From Planctomycetes bacterium MalM25 (GTDB lineage: Bacteria; Planctomycetota; Planctomycetia; Pirellulales; Lacipirellulaceae): a stretch of 64,000 bases of DNA. Shown piece by piece: positions 17,565 to 26,292 of this stretch. Numbering within the stretch: position 1 is the stretch's first letter; each line of letters begins with the position of its first letter. The notes under the pieces are model-generated. The model had not been told where the DNA came from and did not search any database. It saw nothing but the letters and a program-made list of their open reading frames with translations. Where the stretch lies: positions 4,389,968 through 4,453,967 of the forward strand of contig CP036424.1 in the NCBI GenBank assembly GCA_007745835.1, read 5' to 3'. The translations under genes and the position numbers were made by a program.

Positions 17565-18962
17565 TTGAACCAAGTCCTCCTCTCGCTGCCGTACCTGGTC
17601 GCCTCGGTGCTGTTCATCCTGAGCCTCAAGGGCCTCAGCAGCCACGAGACCGCGCGGCGGGGAGCGCTGTACGGGATGATCGGGATGGCGATCGCCATCC
17701 TGGCGACGCTCACGGCCGAAGACATGACGCCGCGAGGCCTGACGTACATCGCGGTCGCGATCCTGATCGGGTCCGCGATCGGCGCCGTGATGGCGGCCCG
17801 GGTCGCCATGACGGCGATGCCCGAGATGGTGGCCCTCTTGCACAGCTTCGTGGGGGCGGCGGCCGTCTTGGTGGGCTTCGCCAGCTTCTTCGATGAGCAC
17901 ACCCAGAGCGCCGCCGGCCGGGCGATCCATCTCGGCGAGGTCTACCTCGCGGTCTGGATCGGCGCGATCACTTTCACAGGGTCCGTGGTCGCTTTCCTCA
18001 AGCTGCGGGGCAGCCTCTCCGGCAAGCCGCTGCTGCTGCCGCTGCGGCATCAGCTGAACCTGCTGGCGGTCGTCGCCAGCCTGGTCCTCGCGGTCCTGTT
18101 CGTGATGGGCGTGGGCGGCCAGCTCACACTGCTCGTCGTCGCCACGCTGATCGCGTTGGCCCTGGGGGTTCACCTCGTCGCCGCGATCGGCGGCGCCGAC
18201 ATGCCGGTGGTCGTCTCGTTGCTGAACAGCTACTCCGGCTGGACCGCCGCCGCCGCCGGCTTCATGCTCTCCAACGACCTGCTGATCGTGACCGGCGCCC
18301 TGGTCGGCGCCAGCGGGGCCATCCTCAGCTACATCATGTGCCGGGCGATGAACCGCTCGATCGTTAACGTGGTGTTCGGCGGCTGGGGCGCCGACGCGCC
18401 GGCGGCGGCCGCCTCGTGCGAGTTGGGCGAAGCGGGCCAGGTCCGCGAGACCTCGATCGAAGAACTCGGCGGCGAGTTGCTCGCAGCGAACCGCGTGGTG
18501 ATCGTGCCGGGCTACGGCATGGCGGTCGCCCGGGCGCAGCACGCCGTGTGCGAGGTGGTCGAACTGCTCCAGAAGAAGGGCATCGAAGTCCGCTTCGCGA
18601 TCCACCCCGTCGCCGGCCGGCTGCCGGGTCACATGAACGTGCTGCTGGCCGAGGCTTCCGTTCCTTACGACATCGTGCTGGAACGGGATGAGATCAACGA
18701 CGACTTCCCCGAGATCGACGTCGTGCTGATCATCGGCGCCAACGACATCGTGAACCCTAGCGCCCTGACCGACCCGGGGAGCCCGATCGCGGGCATGCCG
18801 GTGCTGGAAGTGTGGAACGCCCGCCGCACGGTGATGCTCAAGCGGGGCCGCGCCGCGGGCTACGCCGGCGTGGACAACCCGCTCTTCTACTACGACAACA
18901 CGCGGATGCTCTTCGGCGATGCCCACGAGAGCATGACGGCCCTCGTGGGCGAGCTGAAATAG
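17565..18962 (+). CDS. pntB: NAD(P) transhydrogenase subunit beta
   Basis: 465 residues. The TTG start gives [17 protein letters not shown], the expected family N-terminus, with no clear Shine-Dalgarno sequence. About eight to nine membrane helices fill residues 1-270 (domain II, proton channel). The NADP-binding domain III lies at ~305-465, with [30 protein letters not shown] and GANDIVNP. It pairs with PntA to form the membrane enzyme that maintains NADPH. It converges with obgE 25 nt away. Confidence 0.95.
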   Translation: MNQVLLSLPYLVASVLFILSLKGLSSHETARRGALYGMIGMAIAILATLTAEDMTPRGLTYIAVAILIGSAIGAVMAARVAMTAMPEMVALLHSFVGAAAVLVGFASFFDEHTQSAAGRAIHLGEVYLAVWIGAITFTGSVVAFLKLRGSLSGKPLLLPLRHQLNLLAVVASLVLAVLFVMGVGGQLTLLVVATLIALALGVHLVAAIGGADMPVVVSLLNSYSGWTAAAAGFMLSNDLLIVTGALVGASGAILSYIMCRAMNRSIVNVVFGGWGADAPAAAASCELGEAGQVRETSIEELGGELLAANRVVIVPGYGMAVARAQHAVCEVVELLQKKGIEVRFAIHPVAGRLPGHMNVLLAEASVPYDIVLERDEINDDFPEIDVVLIIGANDIVNPSALTDPGSPIAGMPVLEVWNARRTVMLKRGRAAGYAGVDNPLFYYDNTRMLFGDAHESMTALVGELK

Positions 18963-18987
18963 CGAGCTTCGGCCTTCGGCCCTGGGC

Positions 18988-19998
18988 TCAGTCGTCGTCG
19001 CGGCCCGAGAGCTCAGCCCAGATGCGCTCGGTCAACTCCTTCAGCCCGTCGCCCGTGGCGGCGCTGAAGCGCAGCACCTCGGCGCCGGTCTCCTTGGCCA
19101 GAGCCGCTTGCAACTCCTCGCTGCCGGGCAGCTCCGCCTTGCTCACAGCGACGATCTCCGGCCTGCCGGCCAGGTCCGTGCCGAGCCGTTCGCCGTACGC
19201 CTCGACCTCGTGGCGGATGGTGCGGTAGTTCTCGAGCGGGTCCGACAGATCGTCGGGCGTGGGCTCGACGAGGTGGACCAGCACGCGGGTCCGCTCGACG
19301 TGCCGCAGGAACTCGTGCCCGAGGCCGTGCCCCTCGCTCGCCCCCTCGATCAGGCCCGGGATGTCGGCCATCACGAACTGGCGGTCCCAGTCGATCTCGA
19401 CGATGCCCAGGTTCGGTCGCTTAGTCGTGAACGGGTAGTTGGCGATCTCCGGGCGAGCGCGGCTCATGCGGCTGAGGAGGGTGCTCTTGCCCGCGTTGGG
19501 CAGGCCGAGCAGGCCAACATCGGCGATCACCTTCAGCTCGAAGGTCAGGCGACGCTTCTCCGGCTCGCCGCCGGGGGTCCACTCGCGGGGCGCCTGGTTG
19601 GTGGACGACTTGAACCGCGTGTTCCCCTTGCCCCCCTTGCCGCCGCGGGCGGCGACCACCGTGTCGCCGTCGCTGGCCAGGTCGCGGAGCACGAGGTCGT
19701 GGGCCTCGTCGCGGAGGATCGTGCCGGGCGGCACGTGGATCGTCAGGTCGTCGGCTTTCGCGCCGTGGCAGTTGGAGCCCTTGCCGGGCGTGCCCCCCTT
19801 CGCGCGCCAGTGCTTGCGGTGGACCAGCTCTTGGAGCGAATCGACGCCCGCCTTCGCGACGACGATCACGCTGCCGCCGTCGCCGCCGTCGCCGCCGTCG
19901 GGTCCGCCGCGCGGGACGTACTTCTCACGCCGGAACGACATGCAGCCATCCCCGCCACGCCCGGCTTCGACTTCGACGGTGATGCGATCAACGAACAC
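18988..19998 (-). CDS. obgE: GTPase Obg (ObgE/CgtA)
   Basis: Essential GTPase that acts in 50S subunit assembly and stress responses. The GTG at 19998 gives the expected start MFVDRITVEV; AAAGG lies about 11 nt upstream, and the in-frame extension beyond it runs through palindromic repeats. 336 residues: Gly-rich Obg fold ~1-158 (RGGDGCMSFRREKYVPRGG), G1 GLPNAGKST, G3 DIPGLIEGAS, G4-like VSKAEL (a variant of NKxD), G5-like SAATGDG. It has no C-terminal OCT extension. It shares strand and neighbourhood with rpmA, the usual partner, but a 227-nt repeat-rich gap and a terminator separate them. Confidence 0.95.
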   Translation of the reverse strand: MFVDRITVEVEAGRGGDGCMSFRREKYVPRGGPDGGDGGDGGSVIVVAKAGVDSLQELVHRKHWRAKGGTPGKGSNCHGAKADDLTIHVPPGTILRDEAHDLVLRDLASDGDTVVAARGGKGGKGNTRFKSSTNQAPREWTPGGEPEKRRLTFELKVIADVGLLGLPNAGKSTLLSRMSRARPEIANYPFTTKRPNLGIVEIDWDRQFVMADIPGLIEGASEGHGLGHEFLRHVERTRVLVHLVEPTPDDLSDPLENYRTIRHEVEAYGERLGTDLAGRPEIVAVSKAELPGSEELQAALAKETGAEVLRFSAATGDGLKELTERIWAELSGRDDD

Positions 19999-20020
19999 AG
20001 TGGCAGAGCCTTTAGTCGGC

Positions 20021-20147
20021 TGGCTAGCCCACCACGTGAGTGGTGGGATGGGTCTCGAGTGGGGCTCGTTCTCGGGTGAGAACGTTTTCTGATGAACGCG
20101 GTCCCACGACTGGAGTCGTGGGCTGGCCATCCCACAGAGGGCCAGCC
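20021..20147. repeat. Cluster of REP-like palindromes in inverted arrangement between obgE and rpmA
   Basis: Unit A (20021-20047) is TGGCTAG followed by a perfect 8-bp stem CCCACCAC/GTGGTGGG with loop GTGA. Unit B (20103-20129) is the stem CCCACGAC/GTCGTGGG with loop TGGA followed by CTGGCCA. On the opposite strand unit B reads TGGCCAG plus the palindrome, so A and B are an inverted pair of the same element. A third stem GGCTGGCC/GGCCAGCC (20121-20128 with 20140-20147) overlaps unit B. The arrangement resembles BIME-type REP doublets. Confidence 0.75.
20067..20090 (+). terminator. Hairpin with T-run inside the REP cluster
   Basis: Perfect 7-bp stem CGTTCTC/GAGAACG with loop GGGT, followed by TTTTCT on the + strand. 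It has the form of an intrinsic terminator on the + strand, but no + strand gene directly precedes it. It lies between REP units A and B and may be part of that element. Confidence 0.4.
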
Positions 20148-20168
20148 GTCGCGCGTTGGGCGAGGCGC

Positions 20169-20201
20169 AAAAAATAGGACGCGTCGTCACCGACGCGTCC
20201 T
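20169..20201 (-). terminator. Intrinsic terminator of rpmA
   Basis: Perfect 11-bp stem AGGACGCGTCG/CGACGCGTCCT with a 4-nt loop, followed on the - strand by ATTTTTTG. It starts 25 nt after the rpmA stop. It separates rpmA from obgE. Confidence 0.88.
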
Positions 20202-20225
20202 GGTCGCTGAATCGTTTGGCCGAGT

Positions 20226-20522
20226 TCAGTTCGACGCGGCGGCCGCTTGCTTGGCAGCGACGTGCTCGTCGAGGGCCTCTTTCGAGATCACGTTGATGCG
20301 GCGACCCTTCTGGTCGAACATCACGTGGCCCTCGGTCAGGGCGAACAGGGTGTAGTCCTTGCCCTGGCCGACGTTCTTGCCGGGGCGCCACTTGTTGCCG
20401 AGCTGGCGGATCAGGATGTTGCCTGAGATGACGTGCTCGCCACCGAACTTCTTCACGCCCCGACGCTGGGCGTTCGAGTCGCGGCCGTTGCGGCTGGAGC
20501 CTTGTCCCTTTTTGTGAGCCAT
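20226..20522 (-). CDS. rpmA: 50S ribosomal protein L27
   Basis: 98 residues, start [16 protein letters not shown], the typical L27 N-terminus that reaches the peptidyl transferase centre (no cleavable N-terminal extension). GAGGG lies about 9 nt before the ATG. The usual partner rplU (L21) is not upstream here; a secreted hypothetical gene is. A strong terminator follows, so it is probably a monocistronic unit. Confidence 0.96.
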   Translation of the reverse strand: MAHKKGQGSSRNGRDSNAQRRGVKKFGGEHVISGNILIRQLGNKWRPGKNVGQGKDYTLFALTEGHVMFDQKGRRINVISKEALDEHVAAKQAAAASN

Positions 20523-20574
20523 TTCGGGCCCTCGCTATGGTTCTGCTGGCGGACGCGGCGGCCCGTTCTTTATG

Positions 20575-20619
20575 ACGGGGGCGTCCCCGGCTAGGGGAAA
20601 ATCGATTTCCGAGCCCCGC
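20575..20619 (-). repeat. Copy 1 of an element with core GAAAATCGATTTC
   Basis: The 13-nt core (20597-20609) is identical to one at 34959-34971. Both are flanked by GGGG/GCC-rich arms (one arm side ending in GAGCC) and both lie directly downstream of a stop codon on the - strand, here that of the secreted hypothetical at 20623. It may be a dispersed repeat or a 3'-end structure. Confidence 0.55.
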
Positions 20620-20622
20620 AGA

Positions 20623-21606
20623 CTAGTGGTAGACCCACCGATAATCAACCCCTTCCTCGACCCCGTAGAGGGAGGCCTTGCCCGGCGCGGCGCCGTAGCG
20701 GACCTCGTTCTCGTGTTGGAGGAATCGGTCGCCCGGGCGCCAGAAGTTGAGCTGGAGCGTCTTGCGGACGAATTCGCGGCCCTTCCCCGGAGGGTCGCCC
20801 GGCTGGTAAACGCCCGGCGGGTCGGTCCAGTCGTAGGCGTTCGAGAGGCCCCGGACGTACACGCTGAAGAAGTCGATCTCCGGGTCGATCTCGGTCCAAA
20901 TCGCCACGCCCCACCGCTCCTGGCCCGCCGGGATCGGCTCCAGCGGCATCGTGGTCGAGGTGTAGAGCTTGCGGCCGGGCGTCTCACGCTGGCGGATCGC
21001 CTCGACCGCTTCGGGCATCGGCTGGTCGAGGTAGGCCCGGTAGATCTTGCCCCCGTCCGGGGCGACGTCCTGCCCCTGCAGCACCAGATGCGGTTGAAAG
21101 CGAATCGGCCCGATCTCGGCGGCGACCGCCTCGAAACCACCATCCTCGTCGCTGCGGGTCGGCTTGAGCCCCTCGCCCGTGTTCTTGACCCGGTAAACCA
21201 GGTACCAGACGAGCCGTTGGCCCGAATCGGCCTGGGGATCGACCAGCCGGATCATCCGCAGCGGCTTGAAGCCGAACTCGAGGCACCAGGCCTCGCGGGT
21301 GAATTGGGCGTCGGTCGCCATCTTGTAGAGGGTCTCCTCGGCCAGCAGCTTCGGCTCCCAATCAAGCGACTTGTCCGCCCGTAGCTCGACCATGTCGTGC
21401 TGCGAGAGGGTCTCTTGGGGGTCGATCACCGCTGGGATTACGGTTTCGACGCCCGGGGCGAAGCTCCGAGGCGTGGCGCCGGGGGGGGGTTCGACCGAGG
21501 CGAATTGGGCCGCCACCGGCTGCGTCAGGCAGGCCAGCAAAGCGAACGCCAGGGGGCCGCTCAAGCGGATCGAACGCGAGCGGGTGTTGATCGACACGTT
21601 GGGCAT
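20623..21606 (-). CDS. Secreted hypothetical protein of planctomycete type
   Basis: 327 residues with a signal peptide (~1-34, ending QPVAA then QF). I recognise no enzyme family. The mature part is rich in Trp, Tyr and Pro and in beta-type segments (LVWYLVYRVKNTGEG; WGVAIWTEIDPEIDFFSVYVRGLSNAYDW split across ~235-265), suggesting a soluble beta-rich exported protein. No Cys pairs, catalytic motifs or membrane helices after the signal peptide. It lies upstream of rpmA on the same strand with a 100-nt gap. It diverges from the antiporter gene; the 298-nt gap holds GC-rich short palindromes but no clear promoter. Confidence 0.75.
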   Translation of the reverse strand: MPNVSINTRSRSIRLSGPLAFALLACLTQPVAAQFASVEPPPGATPRSFAPGVETVIPAVIDPQETLSQHDMVELRADKSLDWEPKLLAEETLYKMATDAQFTREAWCLEFGFKPLRMIRLVDPQADSGQRLVWYLVYRVKNTGEGLKPTRSDEDGGFEAVAAEIGPIRFQPHLVLQGQDVAPDGGKIYRAYLDQPMPEAVEAIRQRETPGRKLYTSTTMPLEPIPAGQERWGVAIWTEIDPEIDFFSVYVRGLSNAYDWTDPPGVYQPGDPPGKGREFVRKTLQLNFWRPGDRFLQHENEVRYGAAPGKASLYGVEEGVDYRWVYH

Positions 21607-21904
21607 CGTCGTCGCCCCGGGGGAGTCGGGGGCGGCCTAATCGAGGGGGGAGCGTGGGTCGGCGGGCCGGGGTCTCTTGGCGGGCCGGTCCTTCGTCCAC
21701 CTAACCCTTTGAGTCTAATTCCGGGGGGAAAGCGAGGCAACTTACGGCCCCCGGGAGGGCCGCACAAAGAACGCCGATATGCCGGCTCTGCCGGTTGTTC
21801 CCGTGGTTCTGGTCGAAGCACGCTGGCGTCGGGGGCCCGGGGCCGTCATACACTGCCATAGCCCCCCTCCCCCAACACCGCCCCGCCCCAGGAACCGCCC
21901 CCCC

Positions 21905-23746
21905 GTGACGGAACCGCTCAGCACGCCGATCTACCTCGCCCTGGTCCTCTTCCTAGGGGTGGGCGCCCAGTGGCTGGCCTGGCGGATCAAGCTGCCGGCG
22001 ATCGTCCTGCTGCTCGGCTTCGGCTTCGCCCTCGGCATGGCGGTCGGGCCCCCTGAGGACTACGTCGGCAAGGAGGCCCTGCTGCCGATCGTCTCGCTCG
22101 CGGTCGGCGTGATCCTGTTTGAGGGGGGCCTGAGCCTCCATGTGAAGGAGGTCAAAGAGACCTCGTCGGTCGTGCTGCGGCTGGTGACCGTCGGGCTGTT
22201 GGTCACCTGGGGCGGCACCGCGATGGCCGCCCACTGGCTCATGGGCTTCTCCTGGCCGATGGCGACCCTCCTGGGCGCCCTGCTCACGGTCAGCGGGCCA
22301 ACAGTCATCCTCCCCCTGCTCCGTCAGGTCCGGCCCACGGGGCGGATCGGCTCGGTCATCAAGTGGGAGGGGATCGTCAACGACCCGATCGGCGCCGTGC
22401 TCGCCGCCCTGGTGTTCGAGGTCGTCCGCCACGGCGCGGGCGAGCACCTCGCCTGGGAGAGCGCCGGGATGCTGCTCAAGACCACCCTCATCGGCCTGGT
22501 GCTCGGCGGCGCCACGGCGTGGGTGCTTGTTCAGCTCCTGCGGCGGTACTTGATCCCCGATTACTTGCAGAACCCGGTGGTTCTGGGCGTCGTTGTGCTG
22601 GTGTTCGCGGTCTCCAACTGGTTGTCTCACGAGTCGGGCCTGGTCACGGTCACGGTGCTCGGACTCTTCCTCGCCAACCAAGAGCGGGCGTCGGTCAAGC
22701 ACGTCATCGAATTCAAAGAGAACCTCCGCGTGCTGCTGATCGCGGTGCTGTTCATCGTGCTCTCGTCGCGCGTGTCGATCGGCTGGGCCGAGCTGGGACA
22801 GATCGGCTGGGGGGGCCTCGCCTTCCTGGCCGCGTTGATTCTGGTGGTCCGCCCCCTGGCGACGCTCTTCGCTACCGTCGGTAGCGATCTCGACCGCGAA
22901 GAGCGCTTGCTGCTCGGCTGGATCCACCCTCGCGGCATCGTGGCGGCGGCGGTCGCCTCGCTCTTTGCAATCGATCTGCAAGGGACCGAGCTGGCGGCCG
23001 AGGGCGACCGCCTCGTGCTGGCGACGTTCCTCGTGATCGTCGGCTCCGTGCTGACCTACGGCCTCACGCTCGGCCCGCTCGCTCGCAAGCTCGGGCTGTC
23101 GCAGGCCGACCCGCAGGGCGTGCTGTTCGCCGGCGCCTCGCTGCTGGCTCGGCAGATCGCCGAGGCCCTGGGCAAGGAGGGGGTCCCGACGCTGCTGGTC
23201 GACACCAACCCGCAGAACGTCGCCGCCGCCCGGATGAGCGGGTTGCGGGTGCAGTACGCGAGCATCGGCAGCGAGTTCGTTCAGCACGGGATCGACCTGG
23301 GCGGCATTGGGCGGATGCTCGCGATGACGCCCAATGACGAGGTCAACTCGATCGCCGCCATGGAGTTCCGTGAGTTGTTCGGCAGCAAGAGCGTTTACCA
23401 GCTCGCCCCGCCCGAGAAGACCAGCGAGCGCCAACGCCGCATCCCGCAGCACCTCCGCGGCCGACTGCTCTTCGGGGAGGGGATCACCCACGACGACCTC
23501 CGCCGACGCGTCGAGGCGGGCGCGATCCTCAAGAAGACCACCCTCAGCGACGACTTCACTTACGAAGACTTCATCGGCAAGTACGGCGAGACGGCCCTCG
23601 TCCTCTTCACCTTCCCCGAGCCGGGCCGCGTCCGCATCGGCGCCGCCGACCAGCCGCTCGACCTCAAGTCGGGCGGCAAGATCCTCGCCCTGATCGATCC
23701 GCCGCGGGAGGGATTCGACCCGGCCGAGAGCGGCGTGCTGCCGTGA
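21905..23746 (+). CDS. Cation/proton antiporter (CPA1/NhaP type) with C-terminal nucleotide-binding-like domain
   Basis: 613 residues from the GTG at 21905 (AGGA 11 nt upstream); the in-frame ATG at 21779 would add a Pro-rich, unlikely N-terminus. About 12-13 membrane helices fill residues 5-400, with CPA1 signatures GGLSLHVKEVKE, GPTVILPLL, the EGIVNDPIGAVLAA (ND) motif and HPRGIVAAAVASL. Residues ~400-520 form an RCK/TrkA-N-like Rossmann region (LFAGASLLARQIAEALG... LLVDTNPQNVAAAR), which suggests ligand gating; a TrkA-C-like tail may follow. It exchanges Na+ or K+ for H+ at the cytoplasmic membrane; the ion is not predictable. The C-rich leader resembles that at 4750. Confidence 0.9.
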   Translation: MTEPLSTPIYLALVLFLGVGAQWLAWRIKLPAIVLLLGFGFALGMAVGPPEDYVGKEALLPIVSLAVGVILFEGGLSLHVKEVKETSSVVLRLVTVGLLVTWGGTAMAAHWLMGFSWPMATLLGALLTVSGPTVILPLLRQVRPTGRIGSVIKWEGIVNDPIGAVLAALVFEVVRHGAGEHLAWESAGMLLKTTLIGLVLGGATAWVLVQLLRRYLIPDYLQNPVVLGVVVLVFAVSNWLSHESGLVTVTVLGLFLANQERASVKHVIEFKENLRVLLIAVLFIVLSSRVSIGWAELGQIGWGGLAFLAALILVVRPLATLFATVGSDLDREERLLLGWIHPRGIVAAAVASLFAIDLQGTELAAEGDRLVLATFLVIVGSVLTYGLTLGPLARKLGLSQADPQGVLFAGASLLARQIAEALGKEGVPTLLVDTNPQNVAAARMSGLRVQYASIGSEFVQHGIDLGGIGRMLAMTPNDEVNSIAAMEFRELFGSKSVYQLAPPEKTSERQRRIPQHLRGRLLFGEGITHDDLRRRVEAGAILKKTTLSDDFTYEDFIGKYGETALVLFTFPEPGRVRIGAADQPLDLKSGGKILALIDPPREGFDPAESGVLP

Positions 23747-23828
23747 CCGCGGCGGCGTGGCTTGCCCGGCAGGGCGTTTCGGTTCAGGCTTACCCTGACG
23801 CCCCCTCCCCTCGCCCGCGCGAAATGCC

Positions 23829-25391
23829 TTGAGTGAACTCGAAGCCACGCCCGAGCGTTACCGCGACCTGCTCGACCGGACGCGTTGGCTGTACCACTCG
23901 TCGGCACGGCTGATCGAGCGCGAGCACCCCGAGCTGATCCCCGCGGGTCAGGACTTCATCGCCCTGCTGCACGACCTGCACTGCGGTCTGTTGCTGAAGG
24001 TCTACTCGACGATCTGCCAAGCCGATCAGATCTGGACCCAGGCGGAACTCGACCTCGCCCAAGAACTGGCCGAGCACCTCACCGGCCAACGGCTCACCGG
24101 CGGCGACCTCAACCGGGCGATCAACGACGCCGCGGAGCGGAGCGCCAAGCTCGAGTGGTCGGCGCTCGTCGGACCGTTCGCGCGGCTCACGCCACTGCAC
24201 GACCGGGTCGCCGAACTCGAAACGCTCGTCGTCCGCCAGTCGAACCTCATCGCCCGCATCGACGGCGTCCTCGCCGCCAGCGAACAAGCCGCGATCAAGC
24301 GGATCACCAAAGAGCTGCAACGCTGCCTCGGCGAGAACGCCGCGACGCAGGATGCCGCCCCGATTCCGACACCACAACGCAGCGGTCCGAAACGCGAGGC
24401 GCCGGCGCCCCTCGAAGAACCCGAGGAGCCGCCCCGCTCGCTCGAAGAGGTGCTCGCCGACTTTGATCAGTTGGTCGGCCTCGGCGAAGTGAAGCACGAG
24501 CTCCGTTCGCTCTCCAATTACATCACGCTGCAGAAACGCCGCGCCGACTCGGGCCTCCCCGCGACCGACATCAGCCTGCACCTCGTCTTCACCGGCAACC
24601 CGGGCACCGGCAAGACGACCGTCGCCCGCCTGTTCGGCGAGGCGATGCGGGCGCTGGGCGTGCTGCCGCACGGGCGGATGATTGAGACCGATCGGTCCGG
24701 CCTGGTCGCCGAGTACTCGGGCCAGACGGCGCCCAAGACCAACGAGAAGGTTAACGAGGCGCTCGGCGGCGTCCTCTTCATCGACGAGGCGTACGGGCTG
24801 GTTGGCTCCGAGGGGGACGACCCGTTCGGGCGCGAAGCGGTGCAGACCCTGCTCAAGCGGGCCGAGGACGACCGCAAGGAGCTCTCCGTCGTCCTCGCGG
24901 GCTACCCGAACGAAATGGACGAGCTCCTCGCCACCAACCCGGGCCTCGCCTCGCGGTTCAGCAAGACGATCCACTTCCCCGACTACGCCCCGCTGGAGCT
25001 GTGCGAGATCTTCGGCGGGTTGCTCGACAAGCATCACTATCGGCTGAGCCAAGCGGGCCGCCTTCGAGTCATCCAGGCGATCACCTCGCTACACGCGGAT
25101 CGCGACCACCACTTTGGCAACGGCCGCGCGGTGCGCAACCTGTTCGAGAAGGCGATCCTGCGGATGGCCAACCGGCTGGCGAGCGAGCCGGAGATCACCG
25201 AAGAGCAGCTCGTCACGCTCGAGGCCGAGGACATCCCGGGCGGAGCCGCGGGCGACGACGAGCCACGCCTCCGCATCGCCTGCCCCGCGTGCCACCACGC
25301 CAGCGCCGCCCCTCCGCACCTACTCGCCTCGCGAGTGAAGTGCCCGAAGTGCGACGAGCGTTTCGTGGCGGAGTGGGGTGACTTGATCTAA
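23829..25391 (+). CDS. AAA+ ATPase (CbbX/SpoVK/EccA-like) with C-terminal zinc ribbon
   Basis: 520 residues. The TTG start is the only one that fits (the nearby ATG at 23824 hits a stop). Residues ~1-180 are helical and charged, with no family recognised; ~185-210 is a Pro/Glu-rich linker. The AAA+ module at ~220-470 has Walker A GNPGTGKT (~254-261), Walker B VLFIDEAYGL (~315), an arginine-finger region and the lid typical of the CbbX/SpoVK group. The last ~40 residues carry CPAC and CPKC pairs about 17 residues apart, a MJ0042-type zinc ribbon. Zinc ribbon plus AAA+ suggests a protein-remodelling ATPase that recognises a partner through its C-terminus. Its partner is unknown. Confidence 0.85.
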   Translation: MSELEATPERYRDLLDRTRWLYHSSARLIEREHPELIPAGQDFIALLHDLHCGLLLKVYSTICQADQIWTQAELDLAQELAEHLTGQRLTGGDLNRAINDAAERSAKLEWSALVGPFARLTPLHDRVAELETLVVRQSNLIARIDGVLAASEQAAIKRITKELQRCLGENAATQDAAPIPTPQRSGPKREAPAPLEEPEEPPRSLEEVLADFDQLVGLGEVKHELRSLSNYITLQKRRADSGLPATDISLHLVFTGNPGTGKTTVARLFGEAMRALGVLPHGRMIETDRSGLVAEYSGQTAPKTNEKVNEALGGVLFIDEAYGLVGSEGDDPFGREAVQTLLKRAEDDRKELSVVLAGYPNEMDELLATNPGLASRFSKTIHFPDYAPLELCEIFGGLLDKHHYRLSQAGRLRVIQAITSLHADRDHHFGNGRAVRNLFEKAILRMANRLASEPEITEEQLVTLEAEDIPGGAAGDDEPRLRIACPACHHASAAPPHLLASRVKCPKCDERFVAEWGDLI

Positions 25392-25422
25392 GAATCACTA
25401 GAATTATTGCCACGAAACCACC

Positions 25423-26289
25423 ATGAAGCACATCCGCTTGAACTCCATTAGCCTCAAGAATCACTCGCACTGCGATGAAGCGTGGTTGCAAAGTGTCATC
25501 GCAGAAGACCCGAGCATCCTCGGTCTCGGCGATCTCATCCTGAAGGACCGCGAACGCCGGCATGCGAACGCGGGGAGGCTCGACCTGTTGCTCCAAGACG
25601 TCAACTCTTACGAGCGATACGAAGTGGAGATTCAGCTCGGGGCGTCGGATGAGTCGCACCTCGTTCGCACCATCGAGTATTGGGACATTGAAAGGCGCAG
25701 GTATCCTCAGTACGAGCACACAGCGGTCATTGTCGCCGAAGATATCACCTCACGATTCTTAAACGTGATCAGCCTGTTCAATGGCTTCATACCGATTGTT
25801 GCCTTGCAACTATCGACCATCGAAACCACGGAAGGCTTGGGGCTCATCTTCACCAAAGTTGTCGATACGGTGCGGCTAGGATTCGTGAATGAAGATGAAG
25901 AAACAGCGGAAACCACTGACCGTTCGTATTGGCAGGCGCGTGCGACAGAAGAATCCTTGCAGGTTGCTGATACGATCTTTGAGATCGCGCGTGAGCTGAC
26001 TCCTACCGCCGAACCAAGCTACAACAAGCAGTACATAGGATTCCGAGTAAACAACAAAGCCTGCAATTTCGCTGTCTGCAAACCTCAGAAAAGAGCGTTG
26101 CGACTAGAGCTGAAACTGCCCGAATCCCTAGAGCTTGACGAGCGACTAGAAACAACGGGCTTGAACGTGCTCGACTATGACAAGCGGCGTGGACATTACT
26201 GCCTCTCCATCAGAAAGCAAGGCTTCGATGAGCAACGTGGCCTGATTAAAGAGCTCATGGAAATCGCGCTGCGTCATCGCAACGGTTAG
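25423..26289 (+). CDS. Hypothetical protein with PD-(D/E)XK-like nuclease motif, low GC
   Basis: 288 residues, family not named with certainty. Residues 51-71 read GRLDLLLQD, then YEVEIQLG: D54, E67/E69 and Q71 fit a D...ExQ form of the PD-(D/E)XK nuclease core, with E28 in a preceding helix as a possible extra acid. A strongly patterned strand-helix region follows (TIEYWDIERRRYP, VIVAEDITSRFLNVISLFN). The C-terminal ~90 residues are charged and basic. Sampled 60-base stretches are about 42-55% GC against ~67% for neighbours, and the 31-nt leader is AT-rich, so acquisition by transfer is likely. No Shine-Dalgarno sequence is clear. It could be an orphan defence or mobile-element nuclease; no partner gene is present. 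Confidence 0.65.
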   Translation: MKHIRLNSISLKNHSHCDEAWLQSVIAEDPSILGLGDLILKDRERRHANAGRLDLLLQDVNSYERYEVEIQLGASDESHLVRTIEYWDIERRRYPQYEHTAVIVAEDITSRFLNVISLFNGFIPIVALQLSTIETTEGLGLIFTKVVDTVRLGFVNEDEETAETTDRSYWQARATEESLQVADTIFEIARELTPTAEPSYNKQYIGFRVNNKACNFAVCKPQKRALRLELKLPESLELDERLETTGLNVLDYDKRRGHYCLSIRKQGFDEQRGLIKELMEIALRHRNG

Positions 26290-26292
26290 CCT

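Noticed and set aside
19999-20391. N-terminal extension of obgE through the palindrome cluster
   Set aside because: Translates REP palindromes and the rpmA terminator and 3' end; the Obg fold begins exactly at the GTG at 19998.
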